Positions 14,361 through 21,870 of a stretch of DNA of 26,267 bases are shown piece by piece; the stretch's first letter is position 1, and every line of letters starts with the position of its first letter. Origin of the DNA: a virus. The position numbers and the translations under genes are program-made. The notes beneath the pieces are model-generated. The model was not told the origin of the DNA. It saw only the letters and a program-made list of their open reading frames with translations, and ran no database searches. Where the stretch lies: positions 1-26,267 of the IMG/VR virus record IMGVR_UViG_3300024243_001189, one strand, 5' to 3'.

Positions 14361-15557
14361 ATGGCCACCAAAAAGAAGAAAGGCGCTCCGCCCCCTCCCC
14401 CGCCACCTCCGAGTCCAGCTCCGTCCCCGGACCTTTTGTCCGCGGTCGAACCTCCCCCCATCGTGCAAGAGGAAGCAGAAGTTGTCCCTCCCCCGGAGGT
14501 CGCTGCCAAATCTGTTGATGATCTGGTGATCACGGATGAGGACGAGGATGCTGGGAAAGCCCCCGAGGGAAAGGGCGAGGTTGCCACCCCGGAGGTTGCC
14601 ACCCGGGTCATCTCGGAGCCAAGTCCCCAGCATGAGGCGGAGCTGGCCCCTACCCCGGCACCTGTGGACCCGATGCTCCAGAGGATGATGGAGATGATGG
14701 AGCAGCAGATGGCCGACAATGCGGACCTGCGCGCAGAATTGCAGGGCCTCAAAAATCAGGTTGCCACGGTCCCGGGGGCCTCGGCGCCGGCCGAGATCCG
14801 CAACATCGACCTGCGGCCGAAGACCTATGATGAGGTTGACCGGGAGCCCGAGCCGCCCGGTGGATACTTCGCCCGGGTCAAGTGCTACGACGAGTCGATC
14901 GGGCACAAGCTGAAGGGGACGAGCATCCTGCTGCCCAATGGGAAGTGGGCGCGACTTCAGGGAGGTACGGGACTGCCCGGGGACATCCCGGACTGGGCGG
15001 GCCCCATGGGCAAGAACGAGGCCTTGGCCTTCGCCAGAGCACGACAGAACGGGAGGAATCCGATGTCCCCGATGGCCTGCGACGTGGTGACCTTGGAGCA
15101 GAAGCGGGAGATCGATGCCAGGGAGAGCACCCAGCGTCAGTCCATGAGCGGGATGGGGGGCATGTACCAGGGTGATACCCAGGGTCTCGGTGTTGGGGGC
15201 AGCGCGGTTCACCCTCAGACCCAGGTGCTGGTGCGTGGCGGTGACAAGGGGACGGTGTCAGCCACAGCCGCGGCTGACCTTGGTATGGCATCATTGGCCC
15301 GGGGTGGGGCCATGGCACCGGCCAGCGCCCAGAACCGGTTTGGTCTTGACGGTCCCGCCCAGCAGCTGGCTGGGAACGTCGTGGACCAGGTTCCCGCGGG
15401 TGGGGGAAACAAGCCTATTGAGCTGGAGCGGGTCGGTACCCCCTCGGCGTCCAGGCAGCGTCAGTCCGAGACCATGATTGCGGCCATCCACAATGATCTC
15501 GGTGGAGAGCTCCCCGGTGGCGCGGCCAACATGCAACCAGGCCACCGCCGTCCGTAG
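14361..15557 (+). CDS. Proline-rich unknown structural-region protein
   Basis: A 398-residue protein of unknown family. It opens with MATKKKKG and then eight consecutive prolines within a Pro/Ser/Ala stretch (residues about 9-25). An acidic, Pro-rich disordered segment follows to about 100, then a Met/Glu-rich helical, coiled-coil-like piece (MLQRMMEMMEQQMADNADLR at about 105-125). A folded-looking region at about 150-260 includes PPGGYFARVKCYDESIGHK and SILLPNGKWARLQGG, and a Gly/Ala/Gln-rich tail ends the protein. I chose ATG 14361 because GAGG lies 6 bases upstream; ATG 14355 adds two residues. The gene sits between head and connector genes, with its own promoter. A head fibre, minor capsid or linker role is possible but not shown. 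Confidence 0.7.
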   Translation: MATKKKKGAPPPPPPPPSPAPSPDLLSAVEPPPIVQEEAEVVPPPEVAAKSVDDLVITDEDEDAGKAPEGKGEVATPEVATRVISEPSPQHEAELAPTPAPVDPMLQRMMEMMEQQMADNADLRAELQGLKNQVATVPGASAPAEIRNIDLRPKTYDEVDREPEPPGGYFARVKCYDESIGHKLKGTSILLPNGKWARLQGGTGLPGDIPDWAGPMGKNEALAFARARQNGRNPMSPMACDVVTLEQKREIDARESTQRQSMSGMGGMYQGDTQGLGVGGSAVHPQTQVLVRGGDKGTVSATAAADLGMASLARGGAMAPASAQNRFGLDGPAQQLAGNVVDQVPAGGGNKPIELERVGTPSASRQRQSETMIAAIHNDLGGELPGGAANMQPGHRRP

Positions 15558-15561
15558 GTAG

Positions 15562-15590
15562 TTGACCCTCCTGTTCTGTCCTCTTATACT
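15562..15590 (+). promoter_or_regulatory. Strong sigma70-like promoter
   Basis: TTGACC (15562-15567), spacer of exactly 17 bases, TATACT (15585-15590). Five of six matches in both boxes. It is the best consensus promoter in the window. It starts five bases after the stop of the proline-rich gene and lies only about 50 bases before a strong intrinsic terminator. Confidence 0.65.
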
Positions 15591-15596
15591 CTAATT

Positions 15597-15674
15597 TCGG
15601 TAGGACTTGTTTGGCATCAGGTCTTGTCCCCCTTTCGGGCCCCCGGCGTCCAGTGGCGCTGGGGGTTTTCTTTT
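15597..15674 (+). ncRNA. Candidate short RNA or attenuator leader
   Basis: Transcription from the promoter at 15562-15590 would begin near 15597 and meet the terminator ending at about 15674, so the product is about 75-80 nt. A first stem GACTTG / CAGGTC (about 15604-15623, 8-base loop) precedes the terminator hairpin. The first gene downstream starts at 15701. The segment could be a stand-alone small RNA or a leader whose terminator is bypassed under control. No start codon with a ribosome-binding site leads to a sensible peptide in it. Boundaries are estimates. Confidence 0.4.
15640..15674 (+). terminator. Strong intrinsic terminator
   Basis: CCCCCGGCG (15640-15648) pairs with CGCTGGGGG (15657-15665), 9 bp with one G-U, loop of 8 bases, followed by TTTTCTTTT (15666-15674). 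This is a textbook rho-independent terminator on the plus strand, 26 bases before the connector gene. Confidence 0.8.
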
Positions 15675-15700
15675 GGGTGGGGGCAGGCAATAATAGAGTC

Positions 15701-16828
15701 ATGCGCGGACTGACCCAGGGTGAGCAGAGTTCGGCCAGCTGGCCGGTGTTGCAGTTCTTCTGCCGGCAGGGGGGCAAGCTGGCCGATCCGGTGTTGGCCT
15801 CCTTCACGATCGAGGATATCCGATCCGATGGGGTAGCACCTGCCACGTTGGTTGGGCCCACTATCTTGGGAGCTGGAGACAAGCTGGGGACCGGACGGTA
15901 CGCCTTGGCAACAGGGGCAACTGCTGTTTGGTCTCTGGGGACCCATCGGGTCGTGGTGACCTACAAGTTGGCCGCGGCTGGGCCTGACATCAAGCAGGTC
16001 ATCGAGTTTGAGATTCTGGATGAAGTGGACTGGGCGCATGGAGGCGGTGAGTACATAGGATACCTGTCGACTCGTCAGGCCTATCGGGATGACCACGCCG
16101 CGGCCGGCGACACCACGGCAATGCTCCACCGAGAGATTTGTCAGGCATCAAAGCAGATCGAGTTCTGGACGGCCCGGTGTTTCCACCCGGAGTACCGCTC
16201 CGTGTATGTGGGAGGAAACGGGACTGAATGGCTGCTGCCGAACGAGCCCATTATCTGCATCGAACAGATTGCCTGGACCCACCGGGATTCCGACGATGCC
16301 GAGGTCGAAGAGGTTGTGCAGGACTCGAGTTACGAGTGCAAAGCCATGACCCATCTGGACGGGGAGCGGGGCCGGGACGGACGCATCTTCGTTGGGATCG
16401 AATTGATGGACTCCTGGCGCAGTAGTAATGTAAGAGCGAGTGCCTCAACCGTCTGGTCCGACCCATCGAGAGCCTACAAGATCACGGGAGTGTTCGGTTA
16501 CACCGATGGAATCTGGATGCCCGGGGAGCACCTGACGGGGATGGGGGAGACGCCGAGGGACCTGGCCCGGGTGGTTGGCGCCATGGTGTATCGGGCGCTC
16601 GAGGACGCCAACCTGCAGGCCCCCTTTGGCGGAGGGATCGGTGGCGTCTCGATGATCAAGACCCGGGACCAGACCATCAAGTGGGGCGCCTCGGCCGACG
16701 GTGTGGCTGGCTTCGGGGGGGTATTCACCGGAGACTCCGAGTTGGACCGGATCATTCACAGGTACGTAGCGCCAACCCGGATTACTGTTGCTGGTCGGGC
16801 AAGGGATTGGAGTGGAGGGACCTTCTGA
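15701..16828 (+). CDS. Head-tail connector (adaptor) protein
   Basis: A 375-residue protein. Residues about 10-110 are strand-rich and Ig-like (WPVLQFFCRQGGKLADPVLASFTIEDI; HRVVVTYKLAAAGPDIKQVIEFEI). From about 120 the pattern matches phage gp6-like adaptor proteins: YLSTRQAYRDDHAAAG (121-136), helices REICQASKQIEFWTARCF (144-161), then VYVGGNGTEWLLPNEPIICIEQI (168-190), where the typical strand pair leads to a C-terminal helix ARVVGAMVYRALED. Adaptors sit under the portal ring and receive the tail. ATG 15701 is chosen because it follows the terminator; an in-frame codon at 15611 would put the terminator inside the gene. Only a weak AGAG precedes the ATG. The stop overlaps the next start (TGATG). 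Confidence 0.7.
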   Translation: MRGLTQGEQSSASWPVLQFFCRQGGKLADPVLASFTIEDIRSDGVAPATLVGPTILGAGDKLGTGRYALATGATAVWSLGTHRVVVTYKLAAAGPDIKQVIEFEILDEVDWAHGGGEYIGYLSTRQAYRDDHAAAGDTTAMLHREICQASKQIEFWTARCFHPEYRSVYVGGNGTEWLLPNEPIICIEQIAWTHRDSDDAEVEEVVQDSSYECKAMTHLDGERGRDGRIFVGIELMDSWRSSNVRASASTVWSDPSRAYKITGVFGYTDGIWMPGEHLTGMGETPRDLARVVGAMVYRALEDANLQAPFGGGIGGVSMIKTRDQTIKWGASADGVAGFGGVFTGDSELDRIIHRYVAPTRITVAGRARDWSGGTF

Positions 16829-17364
16829 TGGGCCTGGAATACAACGTCTCTGCTCCGCTGATCAATCCTATATGGGTGAGAATTGAGCGGCTTGACCATG
16901 CAGCGACCCACGCCAAGGATCCGCCGGGATCGCAGGGCTCGGCCGGGTACAACTATACTCGGGAAGAGCCCGTTGTGAGCTATGCAGCCGGAGTGGCCGA
17001 TGGCGAACCGGAGTATATGACCGCGGTGGATGTCTCCGCCCAGATGGAGTACGAATCCTTCGAGCGAATTCGGGCTGTATTCGGTGGGGATGCCCCTGTC
17101 ACGAAGCAGGGCTTCGTATTACACCGCCGGCTGTTGCGGCGCCAAGGGCTCATCGACGTGGCGACCGGCCAGTGCCTGTTGAAGAATCGAGACAAGATCA
17201 CGGGCATCTATCGGGGTAGGTCACGGCGGCCGGTCTCCATCGACTTCGCCCTGCCTCTGTACATCTACGAGGTGAGAGGGCCTGGTTCTCCTGGCCTCGG
17301 CCGAGACGGCTACGATCTGCATATCATCTATACGTCTGAAAAAGACGTAGCGATCGGAGCGTAA
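16828..17364 (+). CDS. Head-closure or neck-region protein, unknown family
   Basis: A 178-residue protein that I do not recognise. It opens MGLEYNVSAPLINPIWVRIER. The middle is polar (DHAATHAKDPPGSQGSAGYNYTREEP) and the second half holds strand-like segments (GFVLHRRLLRRQGLIDVATG; PVSIDFALPLYIYEVRG; YDLHIIYTSEKDVAIGA). The start ATG overlaps the adaptor gene stop (TGATG) and GGAGGGA lies upstream at about 16813-16819. In most myoviruses, the slots between adaptor and sheath are filled by head-closure, neck and tail-completion proteins, so a head-closure role is a reasonable synteny guess. Confidence 0.65.
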   Translation: MGLEYNVSAPLINPIWVRIERLDHAATHAKDPPGSQGSAGYNYTREEPVVSYAAGVADGEPEYMTAVDVSAQMEYESFERIRAVFGGDAPVTKQGFVLHRRLLRRQGLIDVATGQCLLKNRDKITGIYRGRSRRPVSIDFALPLYIYEVRGPGSPGLGRDGYDLHIIYTSEKDVAIGA

Positions 17365-17368
17365 TCTC

Positions 17369-18175
17369 ATGGCCGGGCGACGAAGGAATTGGGGTGGGGC
17401 AGGGCAGGTTTCCCTGGGCCAGATGGCTCAGTACCTCAACTCTTTGGTGGACCGAGGGAACATGAACTTGGCGGCCGGGGTTGTTGTCCCCCCTCTAGTC
17501 CAACAGGGTGCCAAACAGGTTGAAGAGCGTTATGACCAGATGGGGAGCGACGTCGACCAAAGCTCGATGAGCTCGATGATAGCCATGGCGGGCAAGCTCG
17601 TCGGGGAAGCACGCCCGGCCAAGCCGCCCCATACGCCCGGCGAGACTTACCGTCGGCTGGCTGAACATGTCACTGTCAGGTTTGGGGGAACAGGTAAGGG
17701 ACCAAGCAGGACGGTTTTCTCTGCAGCCATGGGTATTTTCCCAGGAGGGCATGCCCCTGATCCCAGTCCAAAGTGGCCGAGAGGGACCCCTCTTGAGGTT
17801 GTCGATGGGGGGCTGAATCGGCCCGCCTGGACGATGAGCTATCGGGAGACGAAGCGATCTGTGGCCTACTCGATCATGGTCCGAGAGATGCGTGCGGGGC
17901 CCGGCTCAAGCTCTCGCTATCAAGGAAGGCCCCGCGGGGGGCGATTGCCGGATGGGCCTGCCTCTGGTGGGAGGATTATTATCACCCAGATGGGGGGCAA
18001 GATGGTCTGGCGTGATGAAGCTTGGCCTGTAACCGTCGGCGGCATCTTCGCTCTGGAGCAGGAGGGGAAAGGTGTGATCGGGAATTTGTCACGGATCGCT
18101 GCCGCCCGCAGTGGTATCCGGGGGCGGGCAATCCGTGGAGCGAAGCCCACGGGCGTCCGCCTGATGAGGAGGTAG
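17369..18175 (+). CDS. Neck or tail-completion region protein, unknown family
   Basis: A 268-residue basic protein. The N-terminal half is helical (SLGQMAQYLNSLVDRGNMN; QVEERYDQMGSDVDQSSMSS), the second half is Gly/Arg-rich with strand-like pieces (SVAYSIMVREMRAGPG; GRIIITQMGGKMVWRDEAWPV) and the end is strongly basic. No family is recognised. The helical-then-basic style and the slot before the tail sheath recall HK97 gp10-like neck proteins, but this is only by position. ATG 17369 follows the preceding stop after 4 bases, with GGAG about 10 bases upstream. Confidence 0.65.
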   Translation: MAGRRRNWGGAGQVSLGQMAQYLNSLVDRGNMNLAAGVVVPPLVQQGAKQVEERYDQMGSDVDQSSMSSMIAMAGKLVGEARPAKPPHTPGETYRRLAEHVTVRFGGTGKGPSRTVFSAAMGIFPGGHAPDPSPKWPRGTPLEVVDGGLNRPAWTMSYRETKRSVAYSIMVREMRAGPGSSSRYQGRPRGGRLPDGPASGGRIIITQMGGKMVWRDEAWPVTVGGIFALEQEGKGVIGNLSRIAAARSGIRGRAIRGAKPTGVRLMRR

Positions 18176-18178
18176 CAT

Positions 18179-19192
18179 ATGGCTGTCCCGACCATTACAG
18201 GTATCTCCCCCTCCACAGGACCTGCTGAGGGGGGCCTAATTGTCACGATCACTGGTACCGACTTCGCCATCCATGCAGTCCCGGATGTCCATCCGGCCGA
18301 GGATGTAGCCCCCGGTGTCACTGTCACCTTCGGGGGATGGGCAGTGGACTGGGTTCAGGTTCGCTCTGCGACCCAAATAGTCTGTAAGCTTGGCCCATAC
18401 CATGGCCCTGTTCGAAGCGGGATCCCACCGGTAGTGCTCGATGTTTATCCCGCCGTGGATGTAGTAGTCCAAAATCTGGATGTGACCGGGACGCCGGTGG
18501 TCGGGGAGGTTGCAACAGCTGCATCAGGTTTTACTTACCGACGGCGGGACCTTGGCCCCTCGACTGAGCAAGACCGACCACGGGGGGTACGGGCGAAATT
18601 CACCGATGCAGTACTCGATGAGCTCCGCCGACGAGTCTGTAAGAATATCTCAATGGGGAGGAGCTCTGAATATGCCGAGGGCTCTGAGGCTACTGTAAAG
18701 CTGGCCGGCTTGCCTGGGGTTGGGTGTGTGTTCAAGTGGGTACCTGATCCTGATTATGTCCAACTCACTGCGGGGTACGAAGAAGTTGAGGATCCGTCCG
18801 ACTCGACAGTGGTTCATTCTTTTAAGGGGCTGCGGGTCAAAAGGTTGGAGGCTACACTCCTGCTGGGGGCCAACTCCTCTACTGAAATGGATGAGCTGTG
18901 CGAGCTGCTCGAAGATATGATTGAGGATCAGGAGGCTTTGGTTGTCGATGCGAACCCGACCCTCTACCCCGGTCTGCAGGACGACTACAACTGGCACTTC
19001 GGGCCAGGTGGGGAACCCACCCCCAATCAGCGGGGAGCAGACCTGGATGCTTGTAGTGGTCGGGCGGTCATCTGGGTCCGAGGGATCTTGATGATGAGCG
19101 AGCACTCGGATGCCGATGACAAACGCATTCTGACCATTGAGCAGCAGTGGGCAAATATGGATGGGGAGACATACGATACAGAGCTTGTCTGA
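18179..19192 (+). CDS. IPT/TIG-domain protein of the head-tail junction
   Basis: A 337-residue protein with an IPT/TIG immunoglobulin-like domain at residues about 3-121, recognisable from PTITGISPSTGPAEGGLIVTITGTDF and the later VTVTFGGWAVDW, ATQIVCKLGP and a final GFTYR strand. Residues about 130-337 form a second domain with VCKNISMGRSSEYAEGSEATVKL, a paired-strand region, an acidic helix STEMDELCELLEDMIEDQEAL, and the end KRILTIEQQWANMDGETYD. I cannot place the second domain in a family. By synteny just before the sheath, it may be a tail-terminator or tail-completion protein that carries a surface-exposed TIG domain. GAGGAGG lies 6 to 7 bases before the ATG. Confidence 0.7.
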   Translation: MAVPTITGISPSTGPAEGGLIVTITGTDFAIHAVPDVHPAEDVAPGVTVTFGGWAVDWVQVRSATQIVCKLGPYHGPVRSGIPPVVLDVYPAVDVVVQNLDVTGTPVVGEVATAASGFTYRRRDLGPSTEQDRPRGVRAKFTDAVLDELRRRVCKNISMGRSSEYAEGSEATVKLAGLPGVGCVFKWVPDPDYVQLTAGYEEVEDPSDSTVVHSFKGLRVKRLEATLLLGANSSTEMDELCELLEDMIEDQEALVVDANPTLYPGLQDDYNWHFGPGGEPTPNQRGADLDACSGRAVIWVRGILMMSEHSDADDKRILTIEQQWANMDGETYDTELV

Positions 19193-19196
19193 GAGG

Positions 19197-19212
19197 TGGC
19201 ACAGGTGGCACA
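19197..19212 (+). promoter_or_regulatory. Tandem TGGCACA pair
   Basis: TGGCACA at 19197-19203 and 19206-19212, start to start 9 bases, in the gap after the IPT/TIG gene. A TATGGC hexamer follows 2 bases later. It shares the element seen at 19-56, 11542-11558 and 21838-21853. Function unknown. Confidence 0.4.
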
Positions 19213-19258
19213 GTATGGCCCGTTTTGGCCCTTGCCCTGCCGATTTTGCTGAGGTAGC

Positions 19259-19273
19259 ATGGACCTATTATGA
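19259..19273 (+). CDS. Four-codon leader peptide (MDLL) coupled to the next gene
   Basis: ATG 19259-19261 has a GAGG site (19251-19254) with 4 bases of spacing and encodes only Met-Asp-Leu-Leu before TGA at 19271-19273. That stop overlaps the ATG of the following gene (19270-19272) as ATGA, the classic coupling arrangement. The downstream gene has no well-spaced ribosome-binding site of its own (GAGG is 15 bases away). Translation of this mini-frame is therefore a plausible way to deliver ribosomes to it. Confidence 0.4.
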   Translation: MDLL

Positions 19274-19563
19274 TTCGTGTAGCCAACACCCACAGGTTTG
19301 AAACCTTCGGCTTCTCGTTGCCCCATGACCCTGTTTGTATTGAGAACGGGGAGTGTCAGTGCATCAAAGCGGAGGTCGCACTGATTGGGGGTCATGTGGG
19401 AGAACGTCTGGAGCCCTTGTTCATCAACATCCCCGCAGGTGGAATCAGTAGGTCTGTCCCTGATGCTGTGGCCAGCCTCCCGGTTATCACACGTCGGGTA
19501 TCTGAAGGTAATGCCAGGGTGGACCCGGTCGACGGATTCATCTCGGTGCAGCGTGCTGGGTAA
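19270..19563 (+). CDS. Small unknown protein upstream of the tail sheath
   Basis: A 97-residue protein with strand-like segments (MIRVANTHRFETFGFSL; CIKAEVALIGG; LEPLFINIPAGG) and a mostly polar end (RVSEGNARVDPVDGFISVQRAG). No family recognised. It lies in a gap otherwise without genes, between the IPT/TIG gene and the sheath gene, on the same strand. The upstream arrangement is odd: a four-codon leader ends within its start codon. A role in tail assembly is possible by position only. Confidence 0.6.
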   Translation: MIRVANTHRFETFGFSLPHDPVCIENGECQCIKAEVALIGGHVGERLEPLFINIPAGGISRSVPDAVASLPVITRRVSEGNARVDPVDGFISVQRAG

Positions 19564-19634
19564 GAGAGCCTTTGGTCTGGTAGGCAGACAACTGCTCGTT
19601 GACCAAGGGTCGGCGACTCGAGGAGTATAACACC

Positions 19635-21302
19635 ATGCGTAACGGTCGCAGCCGCGTTGACAACAAGTGGCAGTCCAGCAATCTGCGGTCCATGCCCAAC
19701 AGGGAGTTCGGGGTAACCCAGCTCCTTGGGGTGTTCGAATGGGGGCCTGAGGAAGTAACGGCGGTCACCTCCTTCGACGACTTCAAGCTCAAGTACGGCG
19801 GCTTCTCGGTGGACTACCATGCCGCCCTGCATGCCTACTTGTACTTCGCCATGGGCGGTACCAAGCTGTGGGTCAAGAGGGTGTTCCACTACCTCAACCA
19901 CACATCGGACATCGACCCCCTCACAGCTGCCAAGGGGACCGTTACGTTGGTCTCTGGCGCTGCGGGCCCCTACGGCGTCCAGAATACCCTGCGGGCCGAT
20001 GGCTTGTACTATGGAGACCTGGCCCTGACTGTGCAGCCTGTCGCTGCGCAGAGCGGCCTGGCGGGCTACTTCGACCTGCTGGTATTCCACCCCCGTGAGA
20101 TTCAGCCCATCGAGTGGATTCGCAACGTGACCATGGATTCCACCTCGAACGACTACGTGGAGGACGTGGTCAACACCAGCGCCCGGCGCAGCAACTACGT
20201 CAAGGTCACCGATCTGTTGGCCAGTGGCACCGTAACGCAACGTATGCCCGCGGCCCTGGGATCTGCTGTGGCGTTGGTGGGTGGAGATGATGGATTGGCA
20301 GCCCTCGTGGATGCCGACTACGTCGGGGGCACCGCCGGCCGGACCGGTCTGTATGGCTTCCAGCTGGTCAACGAAGGCAACATGATGTTGGTGCCGGATG
20401 GTCTGTCCTCCACGGTCCAGAACGCCGCCATCTCGTACTGTGAGAACTACCAGTACAAGCAGGAAAAGGTCATCTACATCCCAGAGACGCAGGCTGGTCT
20501 AGGGTATCTGGCCGCGGTGGCGCAGTATTCGGCATTGACCGGGAGCCGGGCGAAGACCGGCATGGCTTGGCCGCGGGTGCGAATCACCAATCCCGACAAG
20601 ACAGTCTTCGGCCTGAACAACGACAACATCGTGTGCGGCTACGGCGGCCTGCTCGCCGGTCTCATCTGCGGTCAGTCCAAGCGGTACCTGGCGCAGATGG
20701 CGGTCAACCCGTCGAACCAGGATTTCGGATGGCTCAATGACATGGTGGTCGGGCTCGAAGGGGCCGACGACAAGCATGAAGTCCTGGACCCCAACGTCCA
20801 GAACTATGTCACCGACTACGGGATCAACCCGATCCTGTTTGGCCGGCATGAGAGGACTGGTCGCTACGGTGCCTGGTTCAACGACTGTCAGTCCGGCGAG
20901 GATGTGACTACGGAGCTGGAGCTCGAGAGTATTGGCAACCAGATGCTCTGCTCGCACCTTCGCTACCGGCATACCGCTTTCCTGGAGCGCCACCGTACCC
21001 AGGGCAACTCCAAGCGGCGTCGGGGGATCATCCAAAAGGCTCTCATCGAGGACAACAAGTACTGGACCTCTCTGGGTGTCTTCGCATCTGACAGTGCCAA
21101 CGAGGCGTTCTTCGTCAATGTGGACCCCGAGGGCGAGAACATCAACAACGCGGTGGTGCAGCGCCAGCAGAAGCTGGTGGTCAAGGAGGGCTTCGCTTTT
21201 GCCTCCCCCGCCCGCTTCGTGGACTTGTACTTCACCAGAGACAATCGCGCCGTCGAGAGCTACATGTCTCAGGCGGCCAAGGCTGCCGGCATCGCAGGAT
21301 AA
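19635..21302 (+). CDS. Contractile tail sheath protein
   Basis: A 555-residue sheath protein, whose subunits surround the tail tube and contract to drive it through the cell envelope. The N-terminus has the usual pattern of a short arm followed by FGVTQLLGVFEWGPEEVTAVTSFDDFKLKYG, where a region like GPxxxPxxxTSxxDFxxxFG is characteristic of sheaths, and LHAYLYFAMGGTKLWVKRV. The C-terminal domain shows KTGMAWPRVRITNPD, SLGVFASDSANEAFFVNVDPEGENINNAV and KLVVKEGFAFASPARFVDLYFTRD, the conserved C-terminal sheath handshake region. Codon use is C/G-rich. ATG 19635 is chosen because GAGGAG lies 9 bases upstream; the frame is open 12 codons further upstream. The tube gene follows after 24 bases. Confidence 0.9.
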   Translation: MRNGRSRVDNKWQSSNLRSMPNREFGVTQLLGVFEWGPEEVTAVTSFDDFKLKYGGFSVDYHAALHAYLYFAMGGTKLWVKRVFHYLNHTSDIDPLTAAKGTVTLVSGAAGPYGVQNTLRADGLYYGDLALTVQPVAAQSGLAGYFDLLVFHPREIQPIEWIRNVTMDSTSNDYVEDVVNTSARRSNYVKVTDLLASGTVTQRMPAALGSAVALVGGDDGLAALVDADYVGGTAGRTGLYGFQLVNEGNMMLVPDGLSSTVQNAAISYCENYQYKQEKVIYIPETQAGLGYLAAVAQYSALTGSRAKTGMAWPRVRITNPDKTVFGLNNDNIVCGYGGLLAGLICGQSKRYLAQMAVNPSNQDFGWLNDMVVGLEGADDKHEVLDPNVQNYVTDYGINPILFGRHERTGRYGAWFNDCQSGEDVTTELELESIGNQMLCSHLRYRHTAFLERHRTQGNSKRRRGIIQKALIEDNKYWTSLGVFASDSANEAFFVNVDPEGENINNAVVQRQQKLVVKEGFAFASPARFVDLYFTRDNRAVESYMSQAAKAAGIAG

Positions 21303-21326
21303 CCCGGCTCTCAAGGAGCACCAATT

Positions 21327-21815
21327 ATGGGTCAGCAGGCACGATCAAGAGAGCTGGCAGGACAGTACAACTTCCTTGTGGAGGACCTGTCGGGCGGCCT
21401 GAGCAACTCGAAGTATCGGGACGTGTCCGGCGGCGACGTCAACTTCGAGATCGCGCTGAACCGTGAGGGCGGTGCGGTCTACGCCCAGAAGATGGCAACC
21501 ATCGCCAATGTGGACGACATCACATTGTCGGTGGGTCTCATCCCCAGCGGCGGGGAGATGTACGACTGGCTGTTGGAGAACTGCGATGTACTGGCCAGTA
21601 TGCCGGAGGGGGCTGGAGTAGACGATCCATACAACCTGCGCACCCTGGCCATCGCTGGGTTGAGCAGGGGCCGGCGCGACCTGATCGCCTGGAACTGTCA
21701 CAACTGCCAGGTCGCAGGTTATCCCATGTTCCAGTTCGACAACAACTCCGGTGACATCCTCATCGAGCAGCTCATCCTCGCTTACGAGTACCCCACCGTC
21801 GAGTTCCTCGGCTGA
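21327..21815 (+). CDS. Tail tube protein
   Basis: A 162-residue tube protein of the gp19-like type, which stacks in hexameric rings inside the sheath. Visible features are YNFLVEDLSGGLSNSKYRDVSGGDVNFEIALNREGG (given here as two pieces: YNFLVEDLSGG, then FEIALNREGG), the strand ITLSVGLIPSGGEMYDWLLE at about 66-85, DLIAWNCHNCQVAGYPMFQF and the closing ILIEQLILAYEYPTVEF, which is the typical final strand. Length is normal for the family. AAGGAG lies 8 bases before the ATG. Codon use matches the other abundant virion genes. Directly after the sheath gene, the identification is secure in context. Confidence 0.85.
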   Translation: MGQQARSRELAGQYNFLVEDLSGGLSNSKYRDVSGGDVNFEIALNREGGAVYAQKMATIANVDDITLSVGLIPSGGEMYDWLLENCDVLASMPEGAGVDDPYNLRTLAIAGLSRGRRDLIAWNCHNCQVAGYPMFQFDNNSGDILIEQLILAYEYPTVEFLG

Positions 21816-21836
21816 TCCTCTCCTCCAGTTTCTCCG

Positions 21837-21864
21837 TTGACACACGTGGCACACCTGGTAGACT
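21837..21864 (+). promoter_or_regulatory. Sigma70-like promoter overlapping a tandem TGRCACA pair
   Basis: TTGACA (21837-21842, perfect), 16-base spacer, TAGACT (21859-21864, four of six). The pair TGACACA (21838-21844) and TGGCACA (21847-21853) overlaps the -35 box and spacer, the usual place for an operator or activator site. It lies 21 bases after the tube gene stop. Confidence 0.5.
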
Positions 21865-21870
21865 TTGTCC

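Noticed and set aside
12848-14752. 634-residue open frame on the minus strand across the capsid region
   Set aside because: Composition is that of an antisense shadow (Ser/Gly runs, Arg/Asp-rich) and it crosses three well-supported plus-strand genes and their leaders.
15611-15700. N-terminal extension of the connector protein starting at 15611
   Set aside because: It would be encoded across the intrinsic terminator, reads as non-conserved low-complexity sequence and lacks a ribosome-binding site.
19599-19631. TTGACC and TATAAC before the sheath gene as a promoter
   Set aside because: The spacer is 21 bases, too long for sigma70; TATAAC is simply next to the ribosome-binding site.
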